Under the pieces are notes generated by a model. That model was not told where the DNA came from. It worked only from the letters and a program-made list of their open reading frames with translations, and made no database searches. From the NCBI GenBank assembly GCA_944320465.1, contig CALUHO010000005.1, positions 54,234 through 118,233 of the forward strand: a DNA stretch of 64,000 nt, given 5' to 3'. The stretch is from an uncultured Bacteroidales bacterium (GTDB lineage Bacteria; Bacteroidota; Bacteroidia; Bacteroidales; P3). This document shows, in pieces, positions 55,999-64,000 of this stretch (positions within the stretch are counted from its first letter, which is position 1; each line of letters starts with the position of its first letter). Made by a program: the position numbers and the translations under genes.

Positions 55999-56073
55999 AA
56001 AATCCACACCACTCCATCTGACCTGATGCATACGCACCCAATAACAAGGCCGAAGACAATGCCGGACGATGCC

Positions 56074-56700
56074 ATGCCTACGGACATCCTGCTCTTCTTC
56101 GGATCTTTTAATCCGGTCCATAAAGGGCATATAGCAATAGCCCAAGCCGCCATTGCACAGCATATCGCCAAGGAAATCTGGTTCGTGCTTTCCCCCCAGA
56201 ACCCTTTCAAGAAAGCCGATGGTCTCTGGCCGGAAGCCGAAAGAGAGGGACGACTGCAAAAGGCATTGGACCCTTATCCGCAATTTCACCTCTGCGATGC
56301 CGAACTGCAGCTGCCCAAGCCTTCCTATACAATACAGACTTTAGACTTCCTTCATCAGGCTTACCCCGAAAAACAATTTGGAATCCTGATGGGCCAAGAC
56401 AATCTGAGCCGCCTCCACCTTTGGAAAGAATACAACCGAATCCTTGCCGAATGCGATATCTGGGTCTATCCCAGGGCGAACCAAAAATCCAATGAAGCTT
56501 TCCCCGGCTCAAATACAGAGACTCCAAGTCCTGCCGATACAACCCAATTTCGCGCCCCTGCTGACTGGTCCTGTTATCCTGCCGTCCAACAATACCCAGA
56601 CAAAATCCACCCTTTGGATTGCCCCCTTTTGGACATTTCCTCGACCCAGATCCGGCAACTAATCAGCCAAGGCAAAGATTTCTCTTTTTTGATTCCTTAA
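56074..56700 (+). CDS. nadD: Nicotinate-nucleotide adenylyltransferase
   Basis: 208 residues. NadD adenylates nicotinate mononucleotide in NAD synthesis. The nucleotidyltransferase signature FFGSFNPVHKGHIAIAQ (with the HxGH-type HKGH), WFVLSPQNPFKK, GQDNLSRLHLWKEY and the terminal LDISSTQIRQLIS (ISSTxIR) are present. MPTDILLFF at 56074 fits family starts; the frame opens at 56026 and an intermediate ATG is at 56059. A stretch between residues 140 and 175 (Pro/Thr/Ser-rich) is longer than usual. The TAA stop lies inside the target duplication of element E2. Confidence 0.9.
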   Translation: MPTDILLFFGSFNPVHKGHIAIAQAAIAQHIAKEIWFVLSPQNPFKKADGLWPEAEREGRLQKALDPYPQFHLCDAELQLPKPSYTIQTLDFLHQAYPEKQFGILMGQDNLSRLHLWKEYNRILAECDIWVYPRANQKSNEAFPGSNTETPSPADTTQFRAPADWSCYPAVQQYPDKIHPLDCPLLDISSTQIRQLISQGKDFSFLIP

Positions 56701-56701
56701 C

Positions 56702-56896
56702 CCCAAATCGGTCATTAGACTTTGGGTAGATTGTCCGCTTATGTCATGCAGCATGCTTCTCGCCTATCCGAAGGCGTAGCGGGCTACGTCGAGGCGTAGC
56801 GAGGAGCAAGATGCGGACAGAAGCGAACAAGATGCACAAAAGCATCCCTCTTCGAAAACAGGAAACACACTCGGCGAGTCTAATGACCGATTTGGG
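56702..56896. mobile_element. Non-autonomous 195-bp element, family E, copy E2
   Basis: Ends CCCAAATCGGTCATTAGAC and its complement, with target duplication TTAAC (56697-56701 and 56897-56901). The left duplicate contains the nadD stop codon. The central hairpin CGTAGC/GCTACG (56774-56787) and surrounding bases match E1 closely; the right inner part has diverged. The following approx. 110 bp to 57013 hold nothing else recognisable. Confidence 0.93.
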
Positions 56897-57012
56897 TTAA
56901 CAAACACACCAAAACGCATCTTCAGGAAATATAATAAAAAGGCAATATATTCCTCAAAAACCAACATATAGCCATACATGAGAAAAGGCATATCCATCCA
57001 AAATAAATACGA

Positions 57013-58713
57013 CTAGCCTTCCTTCTCTTCTTCATCGTCGAACCTGGCCAAAAAGTTAGCCAAATCTTCCTCCCGGCCTATTCCCAAACGCTTCCGCAAA
57101 CGATATCGAGCCTGTTCCACAGCGCGTGGCGCAGAATGTGTCATGGATGATATCTCTTTAGTAGTCATATTCAAACGCAAGTAAGCACACAAACGTTTTT
57201 CATTAATGGTCAAATCCGGATAGGATTTGCTGAGATTCTTGAAAAACTGCATGTGAACCTTCTCAAAACGTGCTTCAAAGTCCTCCCAAGGTTCTTCGGT
57301 AACACAACGTTCCAACGTATCTATCACTTGTTCTATCAATGGCTGGTTAGATGGCTTGAAATAAGGCTTTGCCATCCGCAAACGTTCCACTACCCCGGTC
57401 AAATCTTGCTCTTTCTTCTGACGGTAAAGGCTCTGGGTTATCTGCTTCTTGTTCTCCTGTTCCAAATCCGACTCCAACAAGCGTTTTTCATCTTCAGCAT
57501 CCAACAGCTTCTGCCGCTGCAAACGAGATCGATGCCAAAACCAAGCTCCCAGCAGCAATAACAAAAGCACCATGGTGACAACCAGCAAAACAAGACGGTA
57601 AATACGGTATTCTGCCTCTATTTCAGCCTGCTCCGCCTCTGCGTCCATTTGCATTCGCAACATATTGGCTATATTCCGTTTGCTTTCCAAAGAATCCGCT
57701 TTCTGCATATAAGATTCCAAGGAGCGATAGGCCTCTTCAAAACGCCCCTGCCCTTCCGCCACCCATGCCCGGTAGCGCAAAATCATGCAATGCATATTGT
57801 CAAAGCCCAAAGGTCTTATCAGACTGTCTGCCACCGCAAATGCATAATCAGCCCGTTCATAGTCTTTCTCCATAAAATAAATGTACCCTTTATATATCAG
57901 AGACCTGGCTATGCTGGAATTATTATTGGACTGCGAAGCTATCTCCAAAGATTTATCCACGTAGAACAAAGCGGAATCCACCTGGCCCAAACTGATATAA
58001 ACAGGCACAATATTCATGTATAAACGATCCAAACCAAAGGCGATCCCTTTTTCCTTGACCTTGGCAATGCAATCGAACAAAATGGACTTGGCATCCTCAA
58101 AACGCCCTTGGGCAGTATAAATAATCGCAATATTGTTCAAAAAGCGGATTGGCAACAGAGGGTCGACGGAATGTCCGGCAAAATCCAAGCCCCGGAAATA
58201 ATAATCCAATGCCAGTCCTTCTTGATGCTGCAAATCATGCAGGACACCGAAAGCATTGTATATCTTAGCCATCAAGGTACTGTCACTCATGGAAGAAGCC
58301 ATATCCTGCGCTGCCGAAAGAGCCGAATAAGCCTTGTCAAAACGGTCTATATCCATATAGGATCGCCCCTGCAAGATCAAGGACTGCACCAACAGTAACC
58401 TGTTTCCACTCCGCTGCGCCATCTCCCGGACTGTAGCACAGATTTCCATCACAGCATCCACATCCCCTTTGTAAAATAAAGTTTCCGCCTTCAACAACAA
58501 CACGTCCGCTTCCAATTCCGTATCATTATGCCGCACCGCATAATCATACACCTCGTCACAAAACCTGGCACAAGAATCCTCATTCACATACAAATAATCT
58601 TGCGCCTTCCGGTAAGCCCCGGCCACACTCTCCGGAACCTGCGCCAGCAAGCAGACAGGACACAACAAAAAAAACAAGCCCGATAAGCTTGTTGCCAGAC
58701 AGGCAGACTTCAT
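57013..58713 (-). CDS. TPR-repeat sensor with LuxR-type DNA-binding C-terminus
   Basis: 566 residues. A signal peptide (LFFLLCPVCLLAQVPE) leads into about eight tetratricopeptide-like repeats (for example ALDYYFRGLDFAGHSVDPLL, LNNIAIIYTAQGRFEDAKSI, RSLIYKGYIYFMEKDYERAD), then one transmembrane helix (LVLLVVTMVLLLLLLGAWFW), a coiled coil, and a cytoplasmic C-terminal helix-turn-helix of the LuxR/GerE kind (LTINEKRLCAYLRLNMTTKE, RAVEQARYRLRKRLGI). This Bacteroidota architecture couples periplasmic sensing to transcription control without a phosphorelay. Targets are unknown. ATG 58713 begins the signal peptide; the frame opens at 58773. Confidence 0.87.
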   Translation of the reverse strand: MKSACLATSLSGLFFLLCPVCLLAQVPESVAGAYRKAQDYLYVNEDSCARFCDEVYDYAVRHNDTELEADVLLLKAETLFYKGDVDAVMEICATVREMAQRSGNRLLLVQSLILQGRSYMDIDRFDKAYSALSAAQDMASSMSDSTLMAKIYNAFGVLHDLQHQEGLALDYYFRGLDFAGHSVDPLLPIRFLNNIAIIYTAQGRFEDAKSILFDCIAKVKEKGIAFGLDRLYMNIVPVYISLGQVDSALFYVDKSLEIASQSNNNSSIARSLIYKGYIYFMEKDYERADYAFAVADSLIRPLGFDNMHCMILRYRAWVAEGQGRFEEAYRSLESYMQKADSLESKRNIANMLRMQMDAEAEQAEIEAEYRIYRLVLLVVTMVLLLLLLGAWFWHRSRLQRQKLLDAEDEKRLLESDLEQENKKQITQSLYRQKKEQDLTGVVERLRMAKPYFKPSNQPLIEQVIDTLERCVTEEPWEDFEARFEKVHMQFFKNLSKSYPDLTINEKRLCAYLRLNMTTKEISSMTHSAPRAVEQARYRLRKRLGIGREEDLANFLARFDDEEEKEG

Positions 58714-58872
58714 AATTCTATTTCCCCTTCTCTTACAGACTACAAAATCAAGCAAAACACGCCACCTCCCCAAAGCTGGGCTGAACCGCAGCCAACCATT
58801 CCACTTTCAGACATTGCAAAATCGAACGCAGAGCCGAACCAACACACACGCACTTTCCTCCAACGAGGTCAG

Positions 58873-59048
58873 CAAAGATAGAGAAAGTCGAGCGCCATGC
58901 AAAAAGAGCTTGCTCGGTTTGCATGGCCGAGACGCATCCTATCTTCGATGCAATCAAAGATAGAGAAAGTCGAGCGCCATGCAAAAAGAGCTTGCTCGGT
59001 TTTGCATGGCCGAGACGCATCCTATCTTCGACGACAGTCAAAGATAAC
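58873..59048. repeat. Tandem hairpin repeats CAAAGATAGAGAAAG, two full units
   Basis: Units at 58873-58954 (82 bp) and 58955-59038 (84 bp) differ by three single-base changes or insertions; a third starts at 59039 and breaks off. Each folds into CCATGCAAA/TTTGCATGG inside AGATAG/CTATCT. They are related to the repeat at 29127-29246. The rest of 58714-59372 holds only the promoter at 59173. Confidence 0.85.
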
Positions 59049-59172
59049 AAAAAAACGGAAAGTTACGTATTCCAAGCAAAACACAGCAAATAAAAAACAA
59101 ATCAATACACAGAAAACCAATCTTTAACAAAATTTCAAAAGCTTATGTCGTATACGTTTTCCGTTTACCATG

Positions 59173-59180
59173 TAACTTTG
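59173..59180 (+). promoter_or_regulatory. -7 promoter element of the large T9SS cargo gene
   Basis: TAACTTTG, about 190 bp before the ATG at 59373, leaving a long leader without a recognisable riboswitch. Confidence 0.5.
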
Positions 59181-59372
59181 TAGGGGGATTTCCGATTCTA
59201 AAACTAACACCCATGGCTTTTCTTTGTAATAGCAATCTCGTTTACGCAAAGAGATACGCAACAGCAAAGCGCAGGCTCGTAGGTCCGGCAAATACCTGCC
59301 AGACGGACAGCTCCAGCATATAGCACTTAACATTGATAAAGAAAATTCAATTAACCAAAATAATTTATCATT

Positions 59373-62300
59373 ATGAGACCAACAAGACTCAAACTTTTTT
59401 TCGCGGCTCTCTGCGCCGTTCTGAGTCCTTCCTTCCTGTCGGCCCAAGAAAGCGACCAAGAAAGGGAACGCATAGGCGGGTATGTAAACTTCGCCTCCGA
59501 CAACCAGCAAGAATGGGTGTACCAGATTTTTTCCGTCTATACCGACGACCCGGCCTGGCACATGTTAGAATCCCCGTTCAAGGACAGCCTGTACAACTGG
59601 GGAGAAATCATTGCCGGAACTTGGGTAGAAGGCGAATACTACGTTATCACCAACCTGGTTCGCGGCGGTGTTTATTACGTAGGAAACTACATGGCCTACG
59701 AACCCTTGACTCAGACTTACCGCTTTATCGACAAGTCCGCCGGCCTTCTGCCTTCCAACAGTGCCGACATGACATACAACCCTGTCACCAAAGAACTTTA
59801 CTCCATCACCCGCAACAACGAGCTGCTCCGGCTTTCATTGACAGACAGCAGTTCTGAAAATATCGGCATCATCACCGTGAACGGCCTTGAACTCCAAAAC
59901 AATCCTTTCCGGACTTTAGCCTGCAACAACGAAGGTGTCTTGTATTCATTCAACGACAATGGCGGCATCTACATCATAGACCCTGCCACAGCCAAAGCCG
60001 AAAAAGTTAGCGTATTGGACCAAAGCATCGGGGTATACGACCAAAGTGCCACCTTCAGTCCTGTGACCGGGAAATGTTACTGGAACAACGCCGGAGGCTC
60101 CAACACCCTGTACGAAGTGGATGTCGAAACCGGGGAGACCAGCCTGAGCTATCCCACACCCGGATTAGCTGGCTTGTTCGTGTTCCATTACCCCGACGGT
60201 GCACCGGTCGGCCCGGTCGAAGACCTGCGTGTGGTAAAGAATCCTTCCGATTACACCAAAGCCACCTTCATTTTCTCTATACCGGCCTTGGACATGATGG
60301 AAGACCCTATTACCAAGCCTATTTCCATTGAAGTCTGGAAAGGAAGCTCGGAAAAAGACATGAGGCAAATCGACCTCATCGAAAACGTCAATCCCGGCAG
60401 CAACCAGACTTATGCAGTTTCCGAAAAACAAGGCTCGGCATACTATGCTTTCCGCGTCCGTAATACGGCTGGACTTTGCGGCCCGTTTGCCGGACTCCAT
60501 TGCACTTTCTTCAATGTAAGCTTCCCCTACCACACGTCCTTTGAATCCGAGGAAGAACGCCAGAACATCATGCCCATACCAGGTACGACAGGCAATGGCT
60601 GGAATTTGAAAACCAATACGGACGAATACACTTTGGTCCACTCCGGGACATATGCATACGGGATTGACGACACCCCGGCCTCGGACGGGGTCGTGGACAA
60701 CTCTTCTGTCCTGCAATTAAACGGCTTCAACGTATACGCCTATACGGAATACGAACTGAGTTTTTTCGTAGCTGGGTACAATGCATTCTGGGACTATGTC
60801 ATGTCCACCCAATGGTATGAAGCCCCAAATTCCCCGCTCCGTATCCGGATGGGAGACACCACATTTCTTTTAGAACTGAACCCTAATAGCGGAGAAGGCG
60901 GTTATGACACCATGACCGAGTATTCTTTCAAATACATCCCTACCCAATCCGGCGAAATCAGCATTGAATTCCAGACCCAAAGCAGCGAAGATGCCTATTT
61001 CATCGACGACCTCAGCATAGAACAGCTCACCGAAAACAATTTCCCTGCAGCCATCCAAGGCTTGGAACTCAGCAATCCAAACCATACGGCCAAAAGCATC
61101 GACGTAGCACTGACCGCACCGGACAAAACGCAGTCCGGCAAAGACCTGACCACCTTGGACGGCATTATCCTGCAAGCGTCCCACTTCTCCAACTTCATCA
61201 ATAACAATGGGGAGGACGATTTTATCTGCGACACGCTCAAAAACATCGTTCCCGGACAAGAAACATCAGCAACCTTTGACTTGCAACAAGAAGGATTCTG
61301 GTATATCCGGGCTTATGCCTACAACAAAGCCGGAATATCGTTTGCCTCTGCCATGAAGGAAACCGGTTATATCGGGAACGGCCATGATATCCAATTCAAT
61401 ACCCGCAACCACACCGGTCAAGCCATCCCGAATGCGGTCATCACGTTAAGCCCGCTCTTCCCTGAATCGCAAGAAATTCACGAGGAAACAAGCGACGAGA
61501 ACGGAACATCGACGTTCACTGCCGTCTATGCCGGAACATACCAAGTGCTGGCTTCGGCCCGCCCGCTGTACGACGACACCACATTCAACCTGGATTTGAA
61601 TTCGGACATGACACTCAACATCACGATGAAAGACCATGTCTTCCATCGGCAACCCCAAGGCATTGCCAACCTACGCCTGAACACAGTAGACCATGACAAT
61701 CGCCAAATCAGCCTCTCTTGGACCAATCCAGGACTGGACTTTGACGGAAACACCTTGGAATCGCTCAACGGCATCGTGTTCGCCTACAGCATCAACGAAG
61801 GAGAATACAACATGGCCGATACCGTGAAAGAACTGCAAATCGGCCAAACGGCAGAAACCACATTGGCACTAGACGCCCAAGGATACTGCAACATCATGGC
61901 CTACGCATTCAATGAACACGGCAATTCCGACACGACTTTCCTGGATGCCGGGTATGTCGGGAACGGCTTCAACTTGCAAATCCTTTGCACGAACGCAGAC
62001 AAGGAAAACCTTTCCAACGTTCATGTTGTCTTGGTTTCCCGTCTTGACGACTCGCTCTACACCGCCAACAGCAACGAAGACGGCATCGCCGAAATCAAGA
62101 GCCTGCGTCATGGAGCTTATTCCCTTCAGGCTATTGCCGACTACTACGACAGAACCATCTGGAGCTACCTGATGGTTGAAAACGACCTTGACACTACCAT
62201 TACATTGAAATACACGCTGCAAGCACCGGAAATCACCCGCTTGGAAATCATTGAACCGAACGATGTCCGCATGGATTGGAGCGTGAAAGAGAACCGCAAC

Positions 62301-63515
62301 TTCTATGACGGATTTGAATCCTATCCGGATTGGGAAATCGAGGAAATAGGAGATTACGATTTGTACGGAGCCAAATACAAAGGCTATTTCGGCGGCCTCT
62401 CCTTCCCGAACATGCAGATGGAATACGCCTACTTGGTCTTCAACCCGTCAGCGGCGACCCCTTCGGTAGAAAACAACCCCTATTGGACCACGCATTCCGG
62501 CAAAAAGATGCTGATTTCCGCTTTCTCCTTGAAGAACGATGACTGGCTCGTCCATCCCGTTGACGGCGGCGGCACACTGAGCTTCTTTGCCACCGGAGCC
62601 GAAGTGGACGGCAGCGGACCGGAAAGATTCCAAGTGCTGTATTCCACTACAGACAACAATCCCGGCAATTTCATCACGGTATCGGAAGGCGACTACGTAG
62701 AAACCACTACCTCGTGGACGGAATACAGCTACAAGTTGCCTGACAATGCCCGGTATTTTGCCATCCACTGCGTATCGGAAGATGCCAGCCTGTTCAAATT
62801 AGACGACATTTCCTATACATTGGACTACGGCTCCAAGATTGCCCAAGCCACTGGGTACGAACTTTATCTGAACGGCGAGCTGCTGCGCTCAGTAGCTGCA
62901 ACCGACTCCACGTTCACCTTCGAAGACCTTCCTGACGGCAGCCATGATCTCGGGCTTCGCGCCCTTTACGAAGACGGGGCTTCCGACATGGTGACACGTA
63001 CTGTCACCATCGGTTACGAAGTGCCTGCACCTGTAGACTTGAAAGCCCATCTGACCGACACGGGCTGGCTATTGACTTGGGACATGCCCGGCGGATTGAA
63101 TGCCCAGTACTACAAGGTCTTCTGCGATGGGGAATTTGTCATCAACACACAGTACAAGCAATGGTTCCTGGGCGAACTTCAAGTAGATGAAGGGCACTAT
63201 GCCGGTGTCTGCGCCGTAGTCAATGAATATTTCTCCGATACGGTTTACACCAAATTCGGGGAAGTGACCAATGAAGGCATGGATGCAAGCTTGACAGCCA
63301 GGCTTTATCCAAACCCGGCTCACCAGACATTCTACCTTGAGGTGGATGAGGCCTGCCAGATTGGCCTGTTCAGCGCGGACGGCAAGAAAATCCTCAGCCG
63401 GGAACTGAACGCCGGAAAGCACGAATTCATGCTCGAAGGCCAAGCCAAAGGCGTTTACCTGCTCAGCATCGAGACTGCCAAAGGCATAACGTTCAAGAAG
63501 CTGATTCTACAGTAG
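59373..63515 (+). CDS. Large T9SS-secreted multidomain surface protein
   Basis: 1380 residues. A signal peptide ends at SFLSAQ (residue 25). Residues about 30-280 look like a beta-propeller (DMTYNPVTKELYSITRNNEL, TFSPVTGKCYWNN). Two choice-of-anchor-J/jelly-roll modules follow (TSFESEEERQNIMPIPGTTG near 390 and FYDGFESYPDWEIEEIGDYD near 975), with fibronectin-III-like stretches and carboxypeptidase-regulatory-like repeats (NAVITLSPLFPESQEIHEET; LSNVHVVLVSRLDDSLYT) between them. The final approx. 75 residues are a type A T9SS sorting domain (LYPNPAHQTFYLEVDEACQI, GVYLLSIETAKGITFKKLIL). Probably an adhesin-like or protease-associated surface protein; no protease domain is visible. Confidence 0.87.
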   Translation: MRPTRLKLFFAALCAVLSPSFLSAQESDQERERIGGYVNFASDNQQEWVYQIFSVYTDDPAWHMLESPFKDSLYNWGEIIAGTWVEGEYYVITNLVRGGVYYVGNYMAYEPLTQTYRFIDKSAGLLPSNSADMTYNPVTKELYSITRNNELLRLSLTDSSSENIGIITVNGLELQNNPFRTLACNNEGVLYSFNDNGGIYIIDPATAKAEKVSVLDQSIGVYDQSATFSPVTGKCYWNNAGGSNTLYEVDVETGETSLSYPTPGLAGLFVFHYPDGAPVGPVEDLRVVKNPSDYTKATFIFSIPALDMMEDPITKPISIEVWKGSSEKDMRQIDLIENVNPGSNQTYAVSEKQGSAYYAFRVRNTAGLCGPFAGLHCTFFNVSFPYHTSFESEEERQNIMPIPGTTGNGWNLKTNTDEYTLVHSGTYAYGIDDTPASDGVVDNSSVLQLNGFNVYAYTEYELSFFVAGYNAFWDYVMSTQWYEAPNSPLRIRMGDTTFLLELNPNSGEGGYDTMTEYSFKYIPTQSGEISIEFQTQSSEDAYFIDDLSIEQLTENNFPAAIQGLELSNPNHTAKSIDVALTAPDKTQSGKDLTTLDGIILQASHFSNFINNNGEDDFICDTLKNIVPGQETSATFDLQQEGFWYIRAYAYNKAGISFASAMKETGYIGNGHDIQFNTRNHTGQAIPNAVITLSPLFPESQEIHEETSDENGTSTFTAVYAGTYQVLASARPLYDDTTFNLDLNSDMTLNITMKDHVFHRQPQGIANLRLNTVDHDNRQISLSWTNPGLDFDGNTLESLNGIVFAYSINEGEYNMADTVKELQIGQTAETTLALDAQGYCNIMAYAFNEHGNSDTTFLDAGYVGNGFNLQILCTNADKENLSNVHVVLVSRLDDSLYTANSNEDGIAEIKSLRHGAYSLQAIADYYDRTIWSYLMVENDLDTTITLKYTLQAPEITRLEIIEPNDVRMDWSVKENRNFYDGFESYPDWEIEEIGDYDLYGAKYKGYFGGLSFPNMQMEYAYLVFNPSAATPSVENNPYWTTHSGKKMLISAFSLKNDDWLVHPVDGGGTLSFFATGAEVDGSGPERFQVLYSTTDNNPGNFITVSEGDYVETTTSWTEYSYKLPDNARYFAIHCVSEDASLFKLDDISYTLDYGSKIAQATGYELYLNGELLRSVAATDSTFTFEDLPDGSHDLGLRALYEDGASDMVTRTVTIGYEVPAPVDLKAHLTDTGWLLTWDMPGGLNAQYYKVFCDGEFVINTQYKQWFLGELQVDEGHYAGVCAVVNEYFSDTVYTKFGEVTNEGMDASLTARLYPNPAHQTFYLEVDEACQIGLFSADGKKILSRELNAGKHEFMLEGQAKGVYLLSIETAKGITFKKLILQ

Positions 63516-63531
63516 ATTCCATGGGAATCTT

Positions 63532-63573
63532 ACAAAGAAAGCGGGCTGGAGCAATCCAACCCGCTTTCTTTGT
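63532..63573. terminator. Bidirectional rho-independent terminator
   Basis: ACAAAGAAAGCGGG and CCCGCTTTCTTTGT enclose a short GCAA-type loop, a near-perfect stem 17 bp after the stop of the large T9SS gene. A-run and T-run flanks allow function in both directions, also for the nfu-like gene coming the other way. Confidence 0.85.
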
Positions 63574-63671
63574 AAATTACCGTAACATAGAAACAAACCT
63601 TGCCTCAGGCCCGCATGACCAAACCGGACAAGGCCCGCAACGAAGCAGATGCCGATAGAACCGCGTGCCTT

Positions 63672-63917
63672 TTACAGGTAGAAGGGAACGACCCCCTGCA
63701 CCTCCGGCACCAACGTCCTCAACGCCACCTCTACGCTCTGCTTGATAGTAGCATGGGCCCGGGGGCAATTGCCGCAAGGCGTCCGCAATCCCACCTTGGC
63801 CTTGCCGTCTTCCATTCCGTAAAATAGGGCCGTAGCCGCACATGTCCGCTCCAAGGCCGGCGCAATCTCGTCCTGAATGGCCTTTTCCGCCTTGGCTTCC
63901 ACTTCTTTTGTATCCAT
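63672..63917 (-). CDS. NifU C-terminal domain (Nfu-type) iron-sulfur protein
   Basis: 81 residues, a free-standing NifU C-terminal domain. Such proteins carry or transfer 4Fe-4S clusters to target apoproteins. The CxxC motif is in LRTPCGNCPRAHATIKQSVE, followed by the usual VPEVQGVVPFYL end. No other domain is present. The start MDTKEVEAKAEK lies 16 bp from the family E copy at the window edge, so the promoter may have been altered by that insertion. Confidence 0.88.
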   Translation of the reverse strand: MDTKEVEAKAEKAIQDEIAPALERTCAATALFYGMEDGKAKVGLRTPCGNCPRAHATIKQSVEVALRTLVPEVQGVVPFYL

Positions 63918-63933
63918 ATTTCTTTTATTTTAA

Positions 63934-64000
63934 CCCAAATCGGTCATTAGACACGCCGGGGCTGTTTTCGGTTAGGAAAATGAGGCTTTCGGGCATCTTG
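63934..64000. mobile_element. Family E element, copy E3, reversed and cut by the window end
   Basis: Starts CCCAAATCGGTCATTAGAC and continues as the reverse complement of the right half of E1 (GGAAAATGAGGCTTTCGGGC). The left flank is TTTAA (63929-63933). The other end lies outside the window. Confidence 0.85.

Noticed and set aside
58873..59048. Possible CRISPR array
   Set aside because: Units are contiguous 82-84 bp repeats without unique spacers, and no cas gene is in the window.

Overview
The window comes from a Bacteroidota chromosome, most likely a Bacteroidales lineage that uses the type IX secretion system (T9SS). The signs are a PorZ-like T9SS component, three cargo proteins with T9SS C-terminal sorting domains, the DUF4290-murA gene pair, many -7 promoter elements of the TAnnTTTG form, few strong Shine-Dalgarno sites, and [FeFe]-hydrogenase maturases (hydE, hydF). 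No ribosomal RNA or marker gene allows a genus to be named. Almost all genes are chromosomal housekeeping or envelope genes; there is no phage, plasmid or CRISPR locus.

Layout. 0-13 kb: slyD-type prolyl isomerase, exonuclease III, OmpA-type lipoprotein, recO and porZ (translationally coupled), CPBP membrane protease, priA, DUF4290-murA, an NlpC/P60 peptidase and a TonB-like protein. 13-23 kb: tRNA-Ser(GCU), a beta-barrel protein, ligA with an unusual insertion, an LptF/G permease and valS. 23-28 kb: a tandemly duplicated cassette of two T9SS-secreted proteins sharing long leaders and nearly identical sorting domains, with remnants of a third copy. 28-35 kb: hydE, a membrane-protein gene broken by a small transposable element, a YqeY-like gene, ispG, an SDR oxidoreductase, thyA and a metallo-hydrolase. 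35-42 kb: a complete RND efflux operon (adaptor, pump, outer-membrane channel). 42-51 kb: hydF, an LD-carboxypeptidase, a transglutaminase-like orphan, envelope proteins and a PepO-type M13 peptidase. 51-57 kb: a broken DUF1848 gene, a hipBA toxin-antitoxin operon, tdk, a disordered protein of unknown role, gmk and nadD. 57-64 kb: a TPR/LuxR-type sensor-regulator, a 1380-residue T9SS cargo protein and an Nfu-type iron-sulfur protein.

The most distinctive content is non-coding. Two families of roughly 200-bp non-autonomous elements can be proven mobile from this window alone. One (about 194 bp, termini CCCAAATCGGTCATTAGAC) makes 5-bp target duplications and has an empty site in a duplicated neighbour. 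The other (204 bp, termini GAAGCTGTTTAAA) makes 3-bp duplications and has interrupted a gene. Two further hairpins of about 125 bp lie directly behind stop codons. The 204-bp elements and the long hairpins share an apical module, GGAG-stem-loop-stem-TGAC, able to form tandem G-A pairs, although the rest of their sequences are unrelated. No transposase that could move them is present here.

Functional links: the secreted cassette proteins and the 1380-residue protein would be exported through the T9SS to which PorZ belongs. hydE and hydF imply a hydrogenase encoded elsewhere. MurA carries Asp in place of the catalytic Cys, which predicts intrinsic fosfomycin resistance.
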